Shown here: positions 8,602-16,833 of the stretch, one piece after another
How the letters are laid out: each line of letters begins with the position of its first letter
Position numbering within the stretch: position 1 is the first letter of the stretch
Assembly (NCBI RefSeq): GCF_011694815.1
Contig: NZ_CP050177.1
Span: 1,116,001-1,180,000 of the forward strand
Length of the DNA: 64,000 bases
Direction of reading: 5' to 3'
DNA from: Streptomyces liangshanensis
GTDB lineage: Bacteria; Actinomycetota; Actinomycetes; Streptomycetales; Streptomycetaceae
Position numbers and translations under genes: made by a program
The notes under the pieces: generated by a model
What the model saw: the letters and a program-made list of their open reading frames with translations, nothing else
What the model was told of the DNA's origin: nothing
Databases searched by the model: none

Positions 8602-9657
8602 TCAGCGCCTTTCGCGCAGGCCGTGCAGGTGCGCGGACGACTTGCGGGCGAACGCGATCGAGTCCACCGGCTGGTCGTGCTCGACCTGCCAGTGGTGGTC
8701 ACGGCGCCCGCCGCGGGTCTTGTTCACCGCCGAGATGAACCGCTTGTAGTCGATGTCGCCGTCGCCGACGTCCACCATCCGGTACCCGTCGCGGGCCGCG
8801 ATGTCCTCGATGCCGTCCTTGACGTGGAAGAGCGGGTAGCGGTCCGGCTGCTGGAGGACGTACCGCAGCGGGTCGAAGGGACGCGGCTTCCCGGTGACCG
8901 TCCTGCTGAACCGGAACTGGCCGGCGTAGGCCCAGTAGATGTCCATCTCCAGGAAGACCAGGTCGGGGTCGGTCTCGGCGAGCAGGACGTCGTAGAGCCG
9001 GACGTCGGGCTGGTCGGTGGCGAAGGAGAACTCCTCGGCGTGGTTGTGCTGGTAGAACTTCAGCCCGCGCCTCTTCGCCGCGGCCCCGTAGGTGTTGAAG
9101 TCCTCGGCGGCGCGCTTCCAGGCGTCGACGGTGGAGCCGTAGCGGAACGGCCCCGACGCCGTGCCGACGTGCGGCAGGCCCAGGGCCTGGGCGTCGTCCA
9201 GCACCTTCGTGAGGTTCTGGGCGAAGCTGTACGCGTTGGGGTTGTTGTCGTCGTAGTAGTTGACGTGGCTGCCGATGCCCTTGAGCCCGTGGTCCCTGGC
9301 CAGCTTCCTCAGTTCGGGCAGGGAGATGGCGCCGGTGCCCTGGGTGTAGCCCGCGTACTCGATCTCGTCGTAGCCGAACCGCTCCAGCTCGTCGAAGACC
9401 TTGGCGAAGCCGAGCGAGGAGACCTTGTCGCGCAGCGAGTAGAGCTGGATGCCGAGCCGGCCGGGCGGCAGGACGGGCGTGCCCTTGCCATGGCCGTGCT
9501 CATGCCCGTGGCCGTGCCCGTGGCCCTGGGCCGCCGCGGGAGTGGCGGCGGCGGCGCCCAGGACGGCGGCGGCGGTGGCGCCGGCCGCGACACCCAGCAT
9601 GTTGCGTCTGCTGAGGGTACGGGCGAGGTCGGCGTCGGCTGTCTTCTTGCGGCTCAT
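8602..9657 (-). CDS. Tat-exported sugar phosphate isomerase/epimerase-like TIM barrel
   Basis: A 351-residue protein of the AP-endonuclease-2/xylose-isomerase-like TIM-barrel superfamily. The N-terminus has a twin-arginine signal (LSRRNMLGVAAG, about 15-26) followed by an Ala-rich hydrophobic stretch ending ATPAAAQ, then a histidine/glycine run (HGHGHGHEHGHG) that could bind metal. Barrel features: LGIQLYSLRDKVS, GIGSHVNYY, FYQHNHAEEF, VFLEMDIYW, and FHVKDG, which include the usual His, Glu and Asp metal ligands. Export is unusual for an isomerase and suggests an extracellular sugar-derived substrate, such as keto-sugars. It is last in line after the Ebo-like operon (82 bases downstream of the phosphodiesterase gene) and may be part of it or separate. 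Confidence 0.82.
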   Translation of the reverse strand: MSRKKTADADLARTLSRRNMLGVAAGATAAAVLGAAAATPAAAQGHGHGHGHEHGHGKGTPVLPPGRLGIQLYSLRDKVSSLGFAKVFDELERFGYDEIEYAGYTQGTGAISLPELRKLARDHGLKGIGSHVNYYDDNNPNAYSFAQNLTKVLDDAQALGLPHVGTASGPFRYGSTVDAWKRAAEDFNTYGAAAKRRGLKFYQHNHAEEFSFATDQPDVRLYDVLLAETDPDLVFLEMDIYWAYAGQFRFSRTVTGKPRPFDPLRYVLQQPDRYPLFHVKDGIEDIAARDGYRMVDVGDGDIDYKRFISAVNKTRGGRRDHHWQVEHDQPVDSIAFARKSSAHLHGLRERR

Positions 9658-9739
9658 CGCGGAACTCCTTCTGATTCTCCGTGCTGTGTGATCAGTACGG
9701 TCCGGTGGTCGTGGGGCCCGGCGGTCGTGGGGTCCGGTG

Positions 9740-11158
9740 TCAGTCCAGTCCGGCGAGGTGGAGGAGCAGGGACTTCACCTCGGTGGCCGCCACCCGGTCG
9801 CCGAGGGAACGGGGCGTGGAACACAGGACGAGCGGGCCCTCGTCGTCGCTGTCCGGCAGCCGCCCGTGGCTGCCGCGGATGGGCGAGGGGTCCAGGGGCA
9901 CCACCGCGAGCCGGTAGCGCATGCCCAGCTTCTTGCGGGCGATGGCCTTGGCCGCCTTGAGCCGTACGTACGGGTCGAGCGGGTCCATGAACAGCTCGAC
10001 CGGGTCGTAGCCCGGCTTGCGGTGGATCTCGACGAGCTGCGCGAAGTCGGGCGCCCGCTCGTCGTCGAGCCAGTAGTAGTACGTGAACCACGCGTCCGGC
10101 TCGGCGATCGCGACGAGCTCGCCGGAGCGCGGGTGGTCCAGGCCGTGGTTCTTCTTGCCCTGGTCGTCCAGGATCTCGTCGATGCCGGCGAGGTCCCGGA
10201 GGGCCTCGCGGGTGGCGTCGAGGTCCTCGGGGCGGCGCACGTAGATGTGCGCGATCTGGTGGTCGGAGACGGCGAACGCCCGGGAGGTCATGGGGTCCAG
10301 GTACTCCATGCCGTCCTGGGTGTGGACCTCCAGCAGCCCGGCGCGGCGCAGCGCGCGGTTGATGTCGACCGGCCGGGAGACCTTGGTGATGCCGTACTCG
10401 GACAGGGCGACGACCGTACGGCCCTCGGTGGCCGCGTCCGCGAGCAACGGGGCCATGGCGGCATCGAGTTCGGCGGCGGCCCGGTGCGAGCGGGGGTCGT
10501 CGGGGCCGAACCGCTGGAGGTCGTAGTCCAGGTGCGGGAGGTAGCACAGGGCCAGGTCCGGCTTGCGGGTGCGGACGATGTGCCGGGTGGCGTCGATGAT
10601 CCACTGGGAGGAGACCAGGTCGGCCCCGGGGCCCCAGAAGTGGAAGAGGGGGAACGTGCCCAGTTCCTCGGTGAGTTCGTCGTGGAGGGCCGGCGGCCGG
10701 GTGTAGCAGTCGGGCTCCTTGCGGCCGTCGGCGTAGTAGACGGGCCGGGGCGTGACGGTGAAGTCGGTGTCCGCGCCCATCGCGTACCACCAGCAGATGT
10801 TGGCGACGGTGTAGCCGGGGTGGGCGCGGCGGGCCGCGTCCCAGAGTTTGTCGCCGGAGACGAGGCCGTTGTGCTGGCGCCACAGGAGGACGTCGCCCAG
10901 TTCGCGGAAGTACCAGCCGTTGCCGACGATGCCGTGCTCGGTGGGGAGGGTGCCGGTGAGGAACGTGGACTGCGCGCTGCACGTGACGGCGGGCAGGACG
11001 GTGGTCAGGGGGGCCTGGGCGCCGGCCGCGGCGAGCTTCGTCAAGTGGGGCATGTGGCGCAGGAGTTGCGGGGTGAGGCCGACGACGTCCAGGACGAGGA
11101 GCGGGGTGGGGTCCGGGGCGTTGTCGGGGGTCGCTGGGGGTGTCGCGCTTTCCGTCAT
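9740..11158 (-). CDS. EboF-like nucleotide pyrophosphatase/phosphodiesterase
   Basis: A 472-residue member of the alkaline-phosphatase superfamily, type I phosphodiesterase/nucleotide pyrophosphatase branch, predicted to cleave phosphodiester or pyrophosphate bonds using two metal ions. The start MTESATPP at 11158 is chosen because its ATG overlaps the stop of eboE (ATGA). Visible: metal-binding aspartate in LLVLDVVGLTP, the nucleophile region VTCSAQSTFLTG with PTEHGIVGNGWYF, ALSEYGITKV, and SDHQIAHIYV towards the C-terminus. No signal peptide or membrane segment. In cyanobacterial Ebo operons a protein of this family (EboF) is the last member, as here. Its physiological substrate is unknown. 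Confidence 0.85.
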   Translation of the reverse strand: MTESATPPATPDNAPDPTPLLVLDVVGLTPQLLRHMPHLTKLAAAGAQAPLTTVLPAVTCSAQSTFLTGTLPTEHGIVGNGWYFRELGDVLLWRQHNGLVSGDKLWDAARRAHPGYTVANICWWYAMGADTDFTVTPRPVYYADGRKEPDCYTRPPALHDELTEELGTFPLFHFWGPGADLVSSQWIIDATRHIVRTRKPDLALCYLPHLDYDLQRFGPDDPRSHRAAAELDAAMAPLLADAATEGRTVVALSEYGITKVSRPVDINRALRRAGLLEVHTQDGMEYLDPMTSRAFAVSDHQIAHIYVRRPEDLDATREALRDLAGIDEILDDQGKKNHGLDHPRSGELVAIAEPDAWFTYYYWLDDERAPDFAQLVEIHRKPGYDPVELFMDPLDPYVRLKAAKAIARKKLGMRYRLAVVPLDPSPIRGSHGRLPDSDDEGPLVLCSTPRSLGDRVAATEVKSLLLHLAGLD

Positions 11159-12324
11159 GGCAGCTCCTTGAGGCCGAGGTCGACCAGCAGGTCGCGGGCC
11201 AGGGTGAGTTCGGCCGCGATGCCGACGGCGAGCCGGCCGCGGGAGCGGGGGCGCAGTTCCGGCGGGAGCGCCTGCCACGTGTACGTCTCGACCTCCAGGT
11301 GGCGGGTCCGCGGCTCGGGGCCGCCGACGAGCCGGGCCAGGGTGTCCTGGAGGACGTGGAGGGTGGAGGTCAGCGGCGGGGCCGGCGGGGCGTGCAGGGG
11401 GACGTGGAAGTGGGAGCGCCAGGGGGCTCCGTCGGGCAGGACGTCTCCCCCGAGTGCCTCGGCGAGGTCGTCGGTGCCGTGCAGTCCGGTGGCGGTGCGG
11501 GTGCGGGTCTGGTGGAGGAAGCGGGGTTCGGCGAACGCGGCGAGGGCTTCGCGTACCTCGGGCAGGTGCGGGTGTTCGGCGTGCAGGGCGGCGGAGAGCT
11601 GGGCCTTGGGGATGGGGATGTGGGCCGCTTCCAGCGCGTCCAGTGCGGTGGCCGGGTCCTCGAAGGACGTGGCGAGGTGGCAGGTGTCGACGCAGATGCC
11701 GATGCGGTGGCTGGCGATGTCGGCCAGCGGGCGGATCGCGTCGGCGGTGGTCTCGACGGTGCAGCCCGGTTCGGGTTCCAGGGCGATCCTGATGGACTTG
11801 CCGGTCAGCTCCTCCAGGCCGTCGAGGCGTTCGGCGAGGGTGGTCAGCGCGGTGTGGGCGGTACGGGCCGCCGCCTCGTCGAAGGTGGTGCGCCAGGCCA
11901 GCGGGAGCGTGGAGACCGAGCCCTCGGTGACGTCGTCGGGCAGTAAGGCGGCGAGGAGCCTGGCCAGGTCGCTCGTGTGCGCGAGGCGTTCGGGGTCGGC
12001 CCAGTCGGGCTTGTACACGCGGTACTTGACCTCTTCGGCGCCGAACCCTTCGTACGGGAACCCGTTCAGGGTGACGACCTCCAGGCCGCGCCGGTCCAGC
12101 TCGGCCCGCAGGCCGCGCAGTTGGGCGGGGTCGGTGATCAGGGCGCGGGCGGCGTCCTTGGCGAGCCAGAGGCCGATGCCGAGGCGGTCGCGGCCGAGCA
12201 GTTTCCGTACGGGCTCGCAGTGGTCGCGCAGTTGGGCGAGGACACCGTCGAGGTGTTCGGCGGGGTGGACGTTGGTGCAGTAGGAGAGGTGGACGGTGGA
12301 GCCGTCGGGGTGGCGGAAGCGCAT
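11155..12324 (-). CDS. eboE: Metabolite traffic protein EboE-like (TIM barrel)
   Basis: A 389-residue TIM-barrel protein starting MRFRHPDGSTVHLSYCTNVHPAE; the STVHLSYCTNVHP pattern at the N-terminus is typical of EboE. Other visible elements: LGIGLWLAKDAARAL, VVTLNGFPYEGF, IALEPEPGC, and IGICVDTCHLATSFE, the last two giving the Glu and Asp/His metal-site residues of the isomerase fold. EboE belongs to the operon needed in cyanobacteria for moving the scytonemin precursor to the periplasm; its biochemical activity is not known. Here it sits four bases after the TatD-like gene and overlaps the phosphodiesterase gene by four bases, so the order is tightly coupled. Confidence 0.85.
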   Translation of the reverse strand: MRFRHPDGSTVHLSYCTNVHPAEHLDGVLAQLRDHCEPVRKLLGRDRLGIGLWLAKDAARALITDPAQLRGLRAELDRRGLEVVTLNGFPYEGFGAEEVKYRVYKPDWADPERLAHTSDLARLLAALLPDDVTEGSVSTLPLAWRTTFDEAAARTAHTALTTLAERLDGLEELTGKSIRIALEPEPGCTVETTADAIRPLADIASHRIGICVDTCHLATSFEDPATALDALEAAHIPIPKAQLSAALHAEHPHLPEVREALAAFAEPRFLHQTRTRTATGLHGTDDLAEALGGDVLPDGAPWRSHFHVPLHAPPAPPLTSTLHVLQDTLARLVGGPEPRTRHLEVETYTWQALPPELRPRSRGRLAVGIAAELTLARDLLVDLGLKELP

Positions 12325-12328
12325 GGCC

Positions 12329-13177
12329 TCACTCCCCGCCGCGGAGGATGGAGTTGCCCTCGTGCAGGGCTTCCGGGGCCGGTACGTCGAGCTGGAGCCG
12401 GCCGCTGAGGCCGTAGAAGGCGACGGGGTTGCGCCACAGGACCTGGTCCACGTCGTCCTCGGTGAACCCGGCGGCGAGCATCGCGTCGGCGACCTTGCGG
12501 GTCTTCAGCGGGTCGCTCTTCCCCCAGTCGGCGGCGGAGTTGACGAGGACCTTCTCGGTGCCGTGGTCCTTGAGGACGGCGACCATGCGGTCCTCGTCCA
12601 TCTTGGTGTCGGGGTAGATGGAGAAGCCGAGCCAACTGCCGCTCTCCGCTGCCTCCTTGACCGTCGTCTCGTTGAGGTGGTCGAGCAGGACGCGGTCCGG
12701 GGCGAGCGCGGACTCACGGACGGCGTCGACGGTGCGGCGCAGGCCGGCGAGCTTGTCGCGGTGGGGGGTGTGGACGAGCGCGGGCAGGCCGTGGTCGGCG
12801 GCGAGCTGCAACTGCGCGGCCAGGGCGTGGTCCTCGGCCGGGGTCATCGAGTCGTAGCCGATCTCGCCGACGGCGACGACGCCGTCCTTGACGAGGTAGC
12901 GCGGCAGTTGGTCCAGGACCGGGGTGCAGCGCGGGTCGTTGGCCTCTTTGGGGTTGAGGGCCAGGGTGCAGTGGTGGGCGATGCCGTACTGGGCGGCGCG
13001 GAAGGGCTCCCAGCCGAGGAGGGCGTCGAAGTAGTCGTAGAAGCTGGTGGGTGAGGTACGGGGCTGGCCGAGCCAGAAGGAGGGCTCGACGAGGGCGCGT
13101 ACCCCGGAGGCGTACATCGCCTGGTAGTCGTCCGTCGTGCGGGAGGTCATGTGGATGTGGGGGTCGAAGATGCGCAT
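12329..13177 (-). CDS. EboB-like TatD-family metal-dependent hydrolase
   Basis: A 282-residue amidohydrolase-fold protein starting at MRIFDPHIHMTSRT. The HxH metal-binding motif is in DPHIHM (5-10), with further ligands likely at GEIGYDSMT, ALVHTPHR and VLLDHLNE, and the late Asp in LVNSAADWG. This is the TatD/Ebo-type hydrolase that accompanies EboA and EboC in Ebo clusters. The start is selected because its ATG shares one base with the eboA stop codon (TGATG); the longer frame upstream is the shadow of eboA. Cytoplasmic; substrate unknown. Confidence 0.87.
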   Translation of the reverse strand: MRIFDPHIHMTSRTTDDYQAMYASGVRALVEPSFWLGQPRTSPTSFYDYFDALLGWEPFRAAQYGIAHHCTLALNPKEANDPRCTPVLDQLPRYLVKDGVVAVGEIGYDSMTPAEDHALAAQLQLAADHGLPALVHTPHRDKLAGLRRTVDAVRESALAPDRVLLDHLNETTVKEAAESGSWLGFSIYPDTKMDEDRMVAVLKDHGTEKVLVNSAADWGKSDPLKTRKVADAMLAAGFTEDDVDQVLWRNPVAFYGLSGRLQLDVPAPEALHEGNSILRGGE

Positions 13178-13788
13178 CAGGACTCCTCGCCGGTCAGGTG
13201 CAGCGCGTGGGGCAGGTCGGCGGGCACGGAGCGGCCGGCGGCGGTGCGTTCGGCCGCGAAGTCGGCGAGCATCCGGGCGAGTTCGGCGTCCCCGGGGGCT
13301 CGCCGGGCGAGGCCGTCGACCGCGGTGAGGGGGACGCCGGTGAAGAGGCACTTGAGGATGGCGTGCCGCCAGGCGTGGGGGTCGAGGTGCGCGGTGGCGT
13401 ACGGTCCGACGGCGGCGGCGACGAGCCGGGTGTCGTTGGTCCGCAGGGCGTCCTCGACGAGGGGAAGGGCGTCCGGCCCGTCGACGCGCTCGGGCAGGGC
13501 GAGCAGGACGGCCCGGCGTTCGGCGGCGCTGCCCTGGTGGTAGAGGCGGGTGAGGGTGGCGAGGTCGGCGCGGGCGGTGTGCAGGAGCAGGACGCGTACG
13601 GAGTCGGCGTGGTCCTGGCCGCAGTGGCGCCCGGCGGCGGCGAAGCTCAGCTCCCACGGGGCGAAGGCAACGTTGTCGCCGTCATCGGGGCGGGCGGCGG
13701 CCTGTTCCGCGAGGGCCAGCGACGCGTCGAGCCACGGGCGGGCGGCCGCGTCGAGCCGGGGGGCGAGCTGGTCGCGGAGCTGGGTCAT
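13177..13788 (-). CDS. eboA: EboA-domain protein
   Basis: A 203-residue protein starting MTQLRDQLAPRLD, with ATGA overlap to the preceding TIM-barrel gene. It is mostly alpha-helical in composition, with an RLYHQGSAAERRAVLLALP pattern and NDTRLVAAAVGPYA followed by HAILKCLF(T)GVPL, features I associate with EboA. No catalytic motif, signal peptide or membrane segment is visible. EboA is the defining but uncharacterised member of Ebo operons, for which a role in transport of a secondary metabolite precursor has been proposed in cyanobacteria. Identification rests on these patterns and on the operon context. Confidence 0.8.
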   Translation of the reverse strand: MTQLRDQLAPRLDAAARPWLDASLALAEQAAARPDDGDNVAFAPWELSFAAAGRHCGQDHADSVRVLLLHTARADLATLTRLYHQGSAAERRAVLLALPERVDGPDALPLVEDALRTNDTRLVAAAVGPYATAHLDPHAWRHAILKCLFTGVPLTAVDGLARRAPGDAELARMLADFAAERTAAGRSVPADLPHALHLTGEES

Positions 13789-14639
13789 GCCGGTACCCCG
13801 TTCTTCAGGACCGCGCGGAGGAACTCGATGGAGGTGCGGGCCAGTTCGGGCCCGGCGTGGGAGTGGCGGGGCAGCTCGACCACGGTGAGGCCCTGGTAGC
13901 CGGTGGCGTCGAGGGCGTCGAGCACGGGCGGGAAGTCGATCTCGCCGTCGCCGAAGGGGAGGTGTTCGTGCACCCCGCGCCGCATGTCCTCGATCTGGAC
14001 GTGGCGGAGCCAGGGCGCGGCGGCGCGGACGCAGTCGGCGGGCGGGTCGCTCTCCAGGCACTGGCAGTGGCCGATGTCCAGGGTCAGGCCGAGCGGCCCG
14101 GGGTCGCCGAGGCGGTGTCTGAGCCGGTGGAACCCGGCGAGGTCGGCGACGAGGTGGCCGGGCTCGGGCTCCAGGGCGAGCGGGATCCCGGCCGCGTCGG
14201 CGGCGGCCACGACGGGGGTGAGGGACTCTTCGAGGCGGTCCCAGGCGATGTCGGTGGCGGTGCCCTCGGGGACGACGCCGGTGAAGCAGTGGGCGGCGTG
14301 CGCGCCGAGGTCGGCGGCGACCTGGACGGCGGTGACGAGCAGGGCGGTACGGGCCCGGCGGCCGTCGGGGTCCGGGTCGAGGAGGGTCGGCCCGTGCTTG
14401 CGCCGCGCGTCGAGGACGTACCGCGCCCCCGTCTCGACGGTGACACCGAGCCCCAGCTCGGCCAGGCGTCCGGCGACGCGCCGGGTGCGGGCGGCGAGGT
14501 CGGGGGCGAGGGGGTCGAGGTGCATGTGGTCGAGGGTCAGGCCGACGCCGTCGTACCCGAGGTCGGCGAGGAGCCCGAGGCCGTCGTCGAGCCGGAGGTC
14601 GGTGAGCCCGTTGGTGCCGTATCCGAGGCGGATGCTCAT
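13785..14639 (-). CDS. Sugar phosphate isomerase/epimerase-like TIM barrel of the Ebo-like operon
   Basis: A 284-residue TIM-barrel protein (xylose-isomerase-like/AP-endonuclease-2 family) starting MSIRLGYGTNGLTD. Visible: GYDGVGLTLDHMHLDP, GVTVETGARYVLD, IPLALEPEPGH, LGLTLDIGHCQC, VQIEDMRRGVHEHLPFGDGEIDF and GLTVVELPRHS, which together give the Glu/Asp/His/Glu metal site of the fold. It overlaps both the eboA gene and the UbiA-like gene by four bases. It is the second isomerase-fold protein of this operon besides EboE, which suggests that a cyclitol or sugar-like compound is handled by the pathway. Confidence 0.84.
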   Translation of the reverse strand: MSIRLGYGTNGLTDLRLDDGLGLLADLGYDGVGLTLDHMHLDPLAPDLAARTRRVAGRLAELGLGVTVETGARYVLDARRKHGPTLLDPDPDGRRARTALLVTAVQVAADLGAHAAHCFTGVVPEGTATDIAWDRLEESLTPVVAAADAAGIPLALEPEPGHLVADLAGFHRLRHRLGDPGPLGLTLDIGHCQCLESDPPADCVRAAAPWLRHVQIEDMRRGVHEHLPFGDGEIDFPPVLDALDATGYQGLTVVELPRHSHAGPELARTSIEFLRAVLKNGVPA

Positions 14640-15598
14640 GTGGGGCTCACTTTCCGGGCGAGTGCGCGGGCGATCGGGACGAGCGCCATGACGCCGAGGC
14701 CCACCCCGACGGCCCCGCCGCGCGCGGCGAGGGCGCCCTGCAACGGGATCATGGCCCGGATCCCCCCGCCGACGGCCCGCTGGGTGAGGGGCGGGGAGGG
14801 GTTGAGCGCGGCGTGGAGGAGGGGGTGGGCGGCGGTGGCGGCGTAGGCGGTGGCGAGGGCGGCGGTGACGATGCGGGGGGTGTTCTCCGCGTCGGTGAAC
14901 GACTGCGGGCCGTCGCGGCGACCCGGCCTCCGGCCGGAGGTGTCCTCAATCGCCGGACGGGCTTGAGTGGCCCGCCCCGTGCGCCTCGCGGCGACCGCCG
15001 CCAGCCCCAGCGTCGCCGCCAGCGCGGCCAGTGGCGCGGCCGCCGATCCGCCCTCTGCCTCGCGTCGCGACACCGTCGTGACCGCGGCGGTGTGGGTGCC
15101 GAGGATCGCGGCCGAGGGGAGGGCGGCGCGCAGCGAGGGCCCCGGCGTGCCCGGCGCCGTGGCGACCGCCCCGAGGACCAGGTCGAGGGCGCGCGCCGCG
15201 CCCATCGCCACCGGTCCCGCGACGGTGTGCTTCAGCTTCAGGTCGTACGCCCAGACCGTCGCCGCCAGCGCCGAGGACACCACCAGCGCCGGCCGCCCCG
15301 CGCGGGACGCCAGGGCCAGGCCCGCCGCCGTCAGGGCGCCCGCCGCGGCGAGGGCCGCCCGGGGGGAGATCCGGCCCGAGGGGATCGGGCGGTGCGGGCG
15401 GTCCCGCGCGTCCTCCTCGCGGTCCGCCCAGTCGTTGAGCGCCATGCCCGCCTCGTACAGGCAGAGCGAGGCGCCCACCGCCAGCGCGGTCCCGCGCCGC
15501 GGCCGTACGCCGAGGGCGGCCGCGCCCGCGAGGGCGTCGCCCGGAACCGTGAACAGGGCGGACACGCGCAGCAGTTCGGCCCAGGCGCGGAGCCTCAC
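14636..15598 (-). CDS. UbiA-like prenyltransferase (EboC type) with an embedded repeat
   Basis: A 320-residue integral membrane protein of the UbiA superfamily. The start is a GTG at 15598 (MRLRAWAELLRV), whose GTGA overlaps the preceding stop. The first Asp-rich site is NDWADREEDARDRPHRPIPSG (about 52-72), matching the NDxxDxxxD...RP pattern that binds prenyl diphosphate through Mg2+; the second is weaker (YDLKLKHT). Seven or eight hydrophobic segments are visible. It resembles the group that, from memory, is named after S. coelicolor SCO3242. Residues ~205-235 (RATQARPAIEDTSGRRPGR) are encoded by a copy of a palindromic Streptomyces repeat and break the otherwise normal sequence between two membrane segments. 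Confidence 0.84.
   Translation of the reverse strand: MRLRAWAELLRVSALFTVPGDALAGAAALGVRPRRGTALAVGASLCLYEAGMALNDWADREEDARDRPHRPIPSGRISPRAALAAAGALTAAGLALASRAGRPALVVSSALAATVWAYDLKLKHTVAGPVAMGAARALDLVLGAVATAPGTPGPSLRAALPSAAILGTHTAAVTTVSRREAEGGSAAAPLAALAATLGLAAVAARRTGRATQARPAIEDTSGRRPGRRDGPQSFTDAENTPRIVTAALATAYAATAAHPLLHAALNPSPPLTQRAVGGGIRAMIPLQGALAARGGAVGVGLGVMALVPIARALARKVSPT
14927..14967. repeat. Streptomyces-type palindromic repeat inside the UbiA-like gene
   Basis: CCTCCGGCCGGAGG (14927-14940, self-complementary) is followed by a 21-base block at 14942-14962 beginning TCCTCAATCGCCGG. The same block occurs with one mismatch on the other strand at 20812-20832, where it forms an intergenic terminator hairpin. 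Repeats of this type are, from general knowledge, common between genes in Streptomyces; finding one within a coding frame is less usual. Confidence 0.7.
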
Positions 15599-16728
15599 GC
15601 GGTCTCCTTCAGCCGGTCGGCGAAGGAGAGCAGCTCGGTGAACTGCTCGGCCAGGGCGGCGGGCCCGCCGTCCGGGTCCTTGAAGTAGAAGCCGAGTTCC
15701 GGGAGGGGCCCGGTGAGTCCGGTCTCGTGGGCGCGGGCCACCAGCCGGGCCAGGTCGAGGACCAGGGGCGCGGCGAGCGCCGAGTCGCAGCCCTGCCAGA
15801 TGGTCTGGAGGATCATGCGGGAGCCGAGGAAGCCGTCGAACGCGATGTGGTCCCAGGCGGTCTTCCAATCGCCGAGCGCCGGCACGTCGTCGATGTGGAC
15901 CTCGCCCTCGGGGGCCGCGCCCAGGGTGTCGGCGAGGACGCGTTCCTTGCCGGCGTTCTTGGCCGCCGCGGCGGCCGGATCGGCCAGCGCCGCCCCGTCC
16001 CCGCCGCCCAGGAGGTTCGTACCGGACCAGGCCCGTACGGTCAGGGCGCGCTGGACGAACATGGGGGCGAGTACGGAACGGAGCAGCGTCTGGCCGGTCT
16101 TGCCGTCGCGGCCGGCGTGGGGAAGTCCGGCGACCGCGGCGGCGGCGGTGAGGGCGGGCGTGCGCAGTCCGGTGGACGGGGTGAAGTTCACGTAGCCGCA
16201 GCCGGCCCGGACCGCGGCCGCCGCGTACAGCGAACTGACGGGCAGGCGGGGGTCGTCGGGGTCGGGGGCGGCCTCGGTGGAGGACACGTTGACGACCACC
16301 GTCCTGGCCACGCCGGTGCGTTGGGCGAAGGCGGTGATGTCCGCGGCGAACGCGGAGATGATCTCGTCGTCGGCGCGGGTGTCGCCGGGGTGCGGCCCGC
16401 CCGGGCGTATCTCCGCGTCGGCGGCGGCGAGTTCGGCGTGGAGGGCGGAGGGCAGCCCGTGCGGGAGCACGCCCGCCGCCGTGAGCGCCTCGGCGCGTTT
16501 GGGCAGCGGGCAGCTGGCGGTGTCGTGGCCGCCGAAGACGAGGGAGGAGAGCGGGGGCAGGCCCGTCCCCGCGAAGGGCGGGGTCTCGGTGACCATGCCC
16601 GTCGCGGGGTGCAGTCCGGCGGTGACCGCCGCGCATCCCGCGACGGCGGTCGTGGCGACGGAGCCTCGCGCTCCGACGAACCAGACTCCGGTGCGCTGTG
16701 CGGTCGATGCTGTTCGGTTCGTCGTCAC
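15595..16728 (-). CDS. myo-Inositol-1-phosphate-synthase-like protein heading the Ebo-like operon
   Basis: A 377-residue member of the inositol-3-phosphate synthase family, which isomerises glucose-6-phosphate to inositol-3-phosphate using bound NAD+. Start is GTG 16728 with AGGAGG seven bases upstream. Visible: the nucleotide-binding loop VGARGSVATTAVAG (about 18-31), TVVVNVSSTEA (about 147-157), a FTPSTGL segment, a DGKTGQTLLRSVLAP motif (about 212-226) carrying the conserved Lys/Thr of the active site, and LGSRMILQTIWQGCDSALAAP. Cyanobacterial Ebo operons have a dehydroquinate-synthase-like EboD; this cyclitol synthase takes that place here. It overlaps the UbiA-like gene by four bases and is isolated from the gene to its right by a strong hairpin. 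Confidence 0.87.
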   Translation of the reverse strand: MTTNRTASTAQRTGVWFVGARGSVATTAVAGCAAVTAGLHPATGMVTETPPFAGTGLPPLSSLVFGGHDTASCPLPKRAEALTAAGVLPHGLPSALHAELAAADAEIRPGGPHPGDTRADDEIISAFAADITAFAQRTGVARTVVVNVSSTEAAPDPDDPRLPVSSLYAAAAVRAGCGYVNFTPSTGLRTPALTAAAAVAGLPHAGRDGKTGQTLLRSVLAPMFVQRALTVRAWSGTNLLGGGDGAALADPAAAAAKNAGKERVLADTLGAAPEGEVHIDDVPALGDWKTAWDHIAFDGFLGSRMILQTIWQGCDSALAAPLVLDLARLVARAHETGLTGPLPELGFYFKDPDGGPAALAEQFTELLSFADRLKETA

Positions 16729-16760
16729 GGGATGCCTCCTGCCGGTGGTGTGGTGGTGGA

Positions 16761-16796
16761 CGGCGGGCGGGGGGTACGGCGCCTCCCCGCCCGCCG
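16761..16796. terminator. Hairpin terminator between the ThuA-type gene and the Ebo-like operon
   Basis: A perfect 12-bp GC stem (16761-16772 with 16785-16796). It lies 38 bases beyond the stop of the leftward secreted ThuA-type gene and upstream of the inositol-phosphate-synthase-like gene. This suggests the Ebo-like operon has its own promoter in the short region 16729-16833. There is no clear T tract, as is common in high-GC actinobacteria. Confidence 0.6.
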
Positions 16797-16833
16797 CCGG
16801 TCGGCGGTCCAGCCGTGCGGAACGGTCGGGCCC

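Noticed and set aside
5631..8702. 1,023-residue open frame on the minus strand opposite the two transporters
   Set aside because: Composition is His/Asp/Glu/Arg-rich without any domain and it is the mirror of clear transporter genes.
9740..16600. Very long open frames on the plus strand opposite the Ebo-like operon
   Set aside because: GC-rich antisense frames with Val/Gly/Asp/Arg bias, no ribosome binding sites and no motifs.
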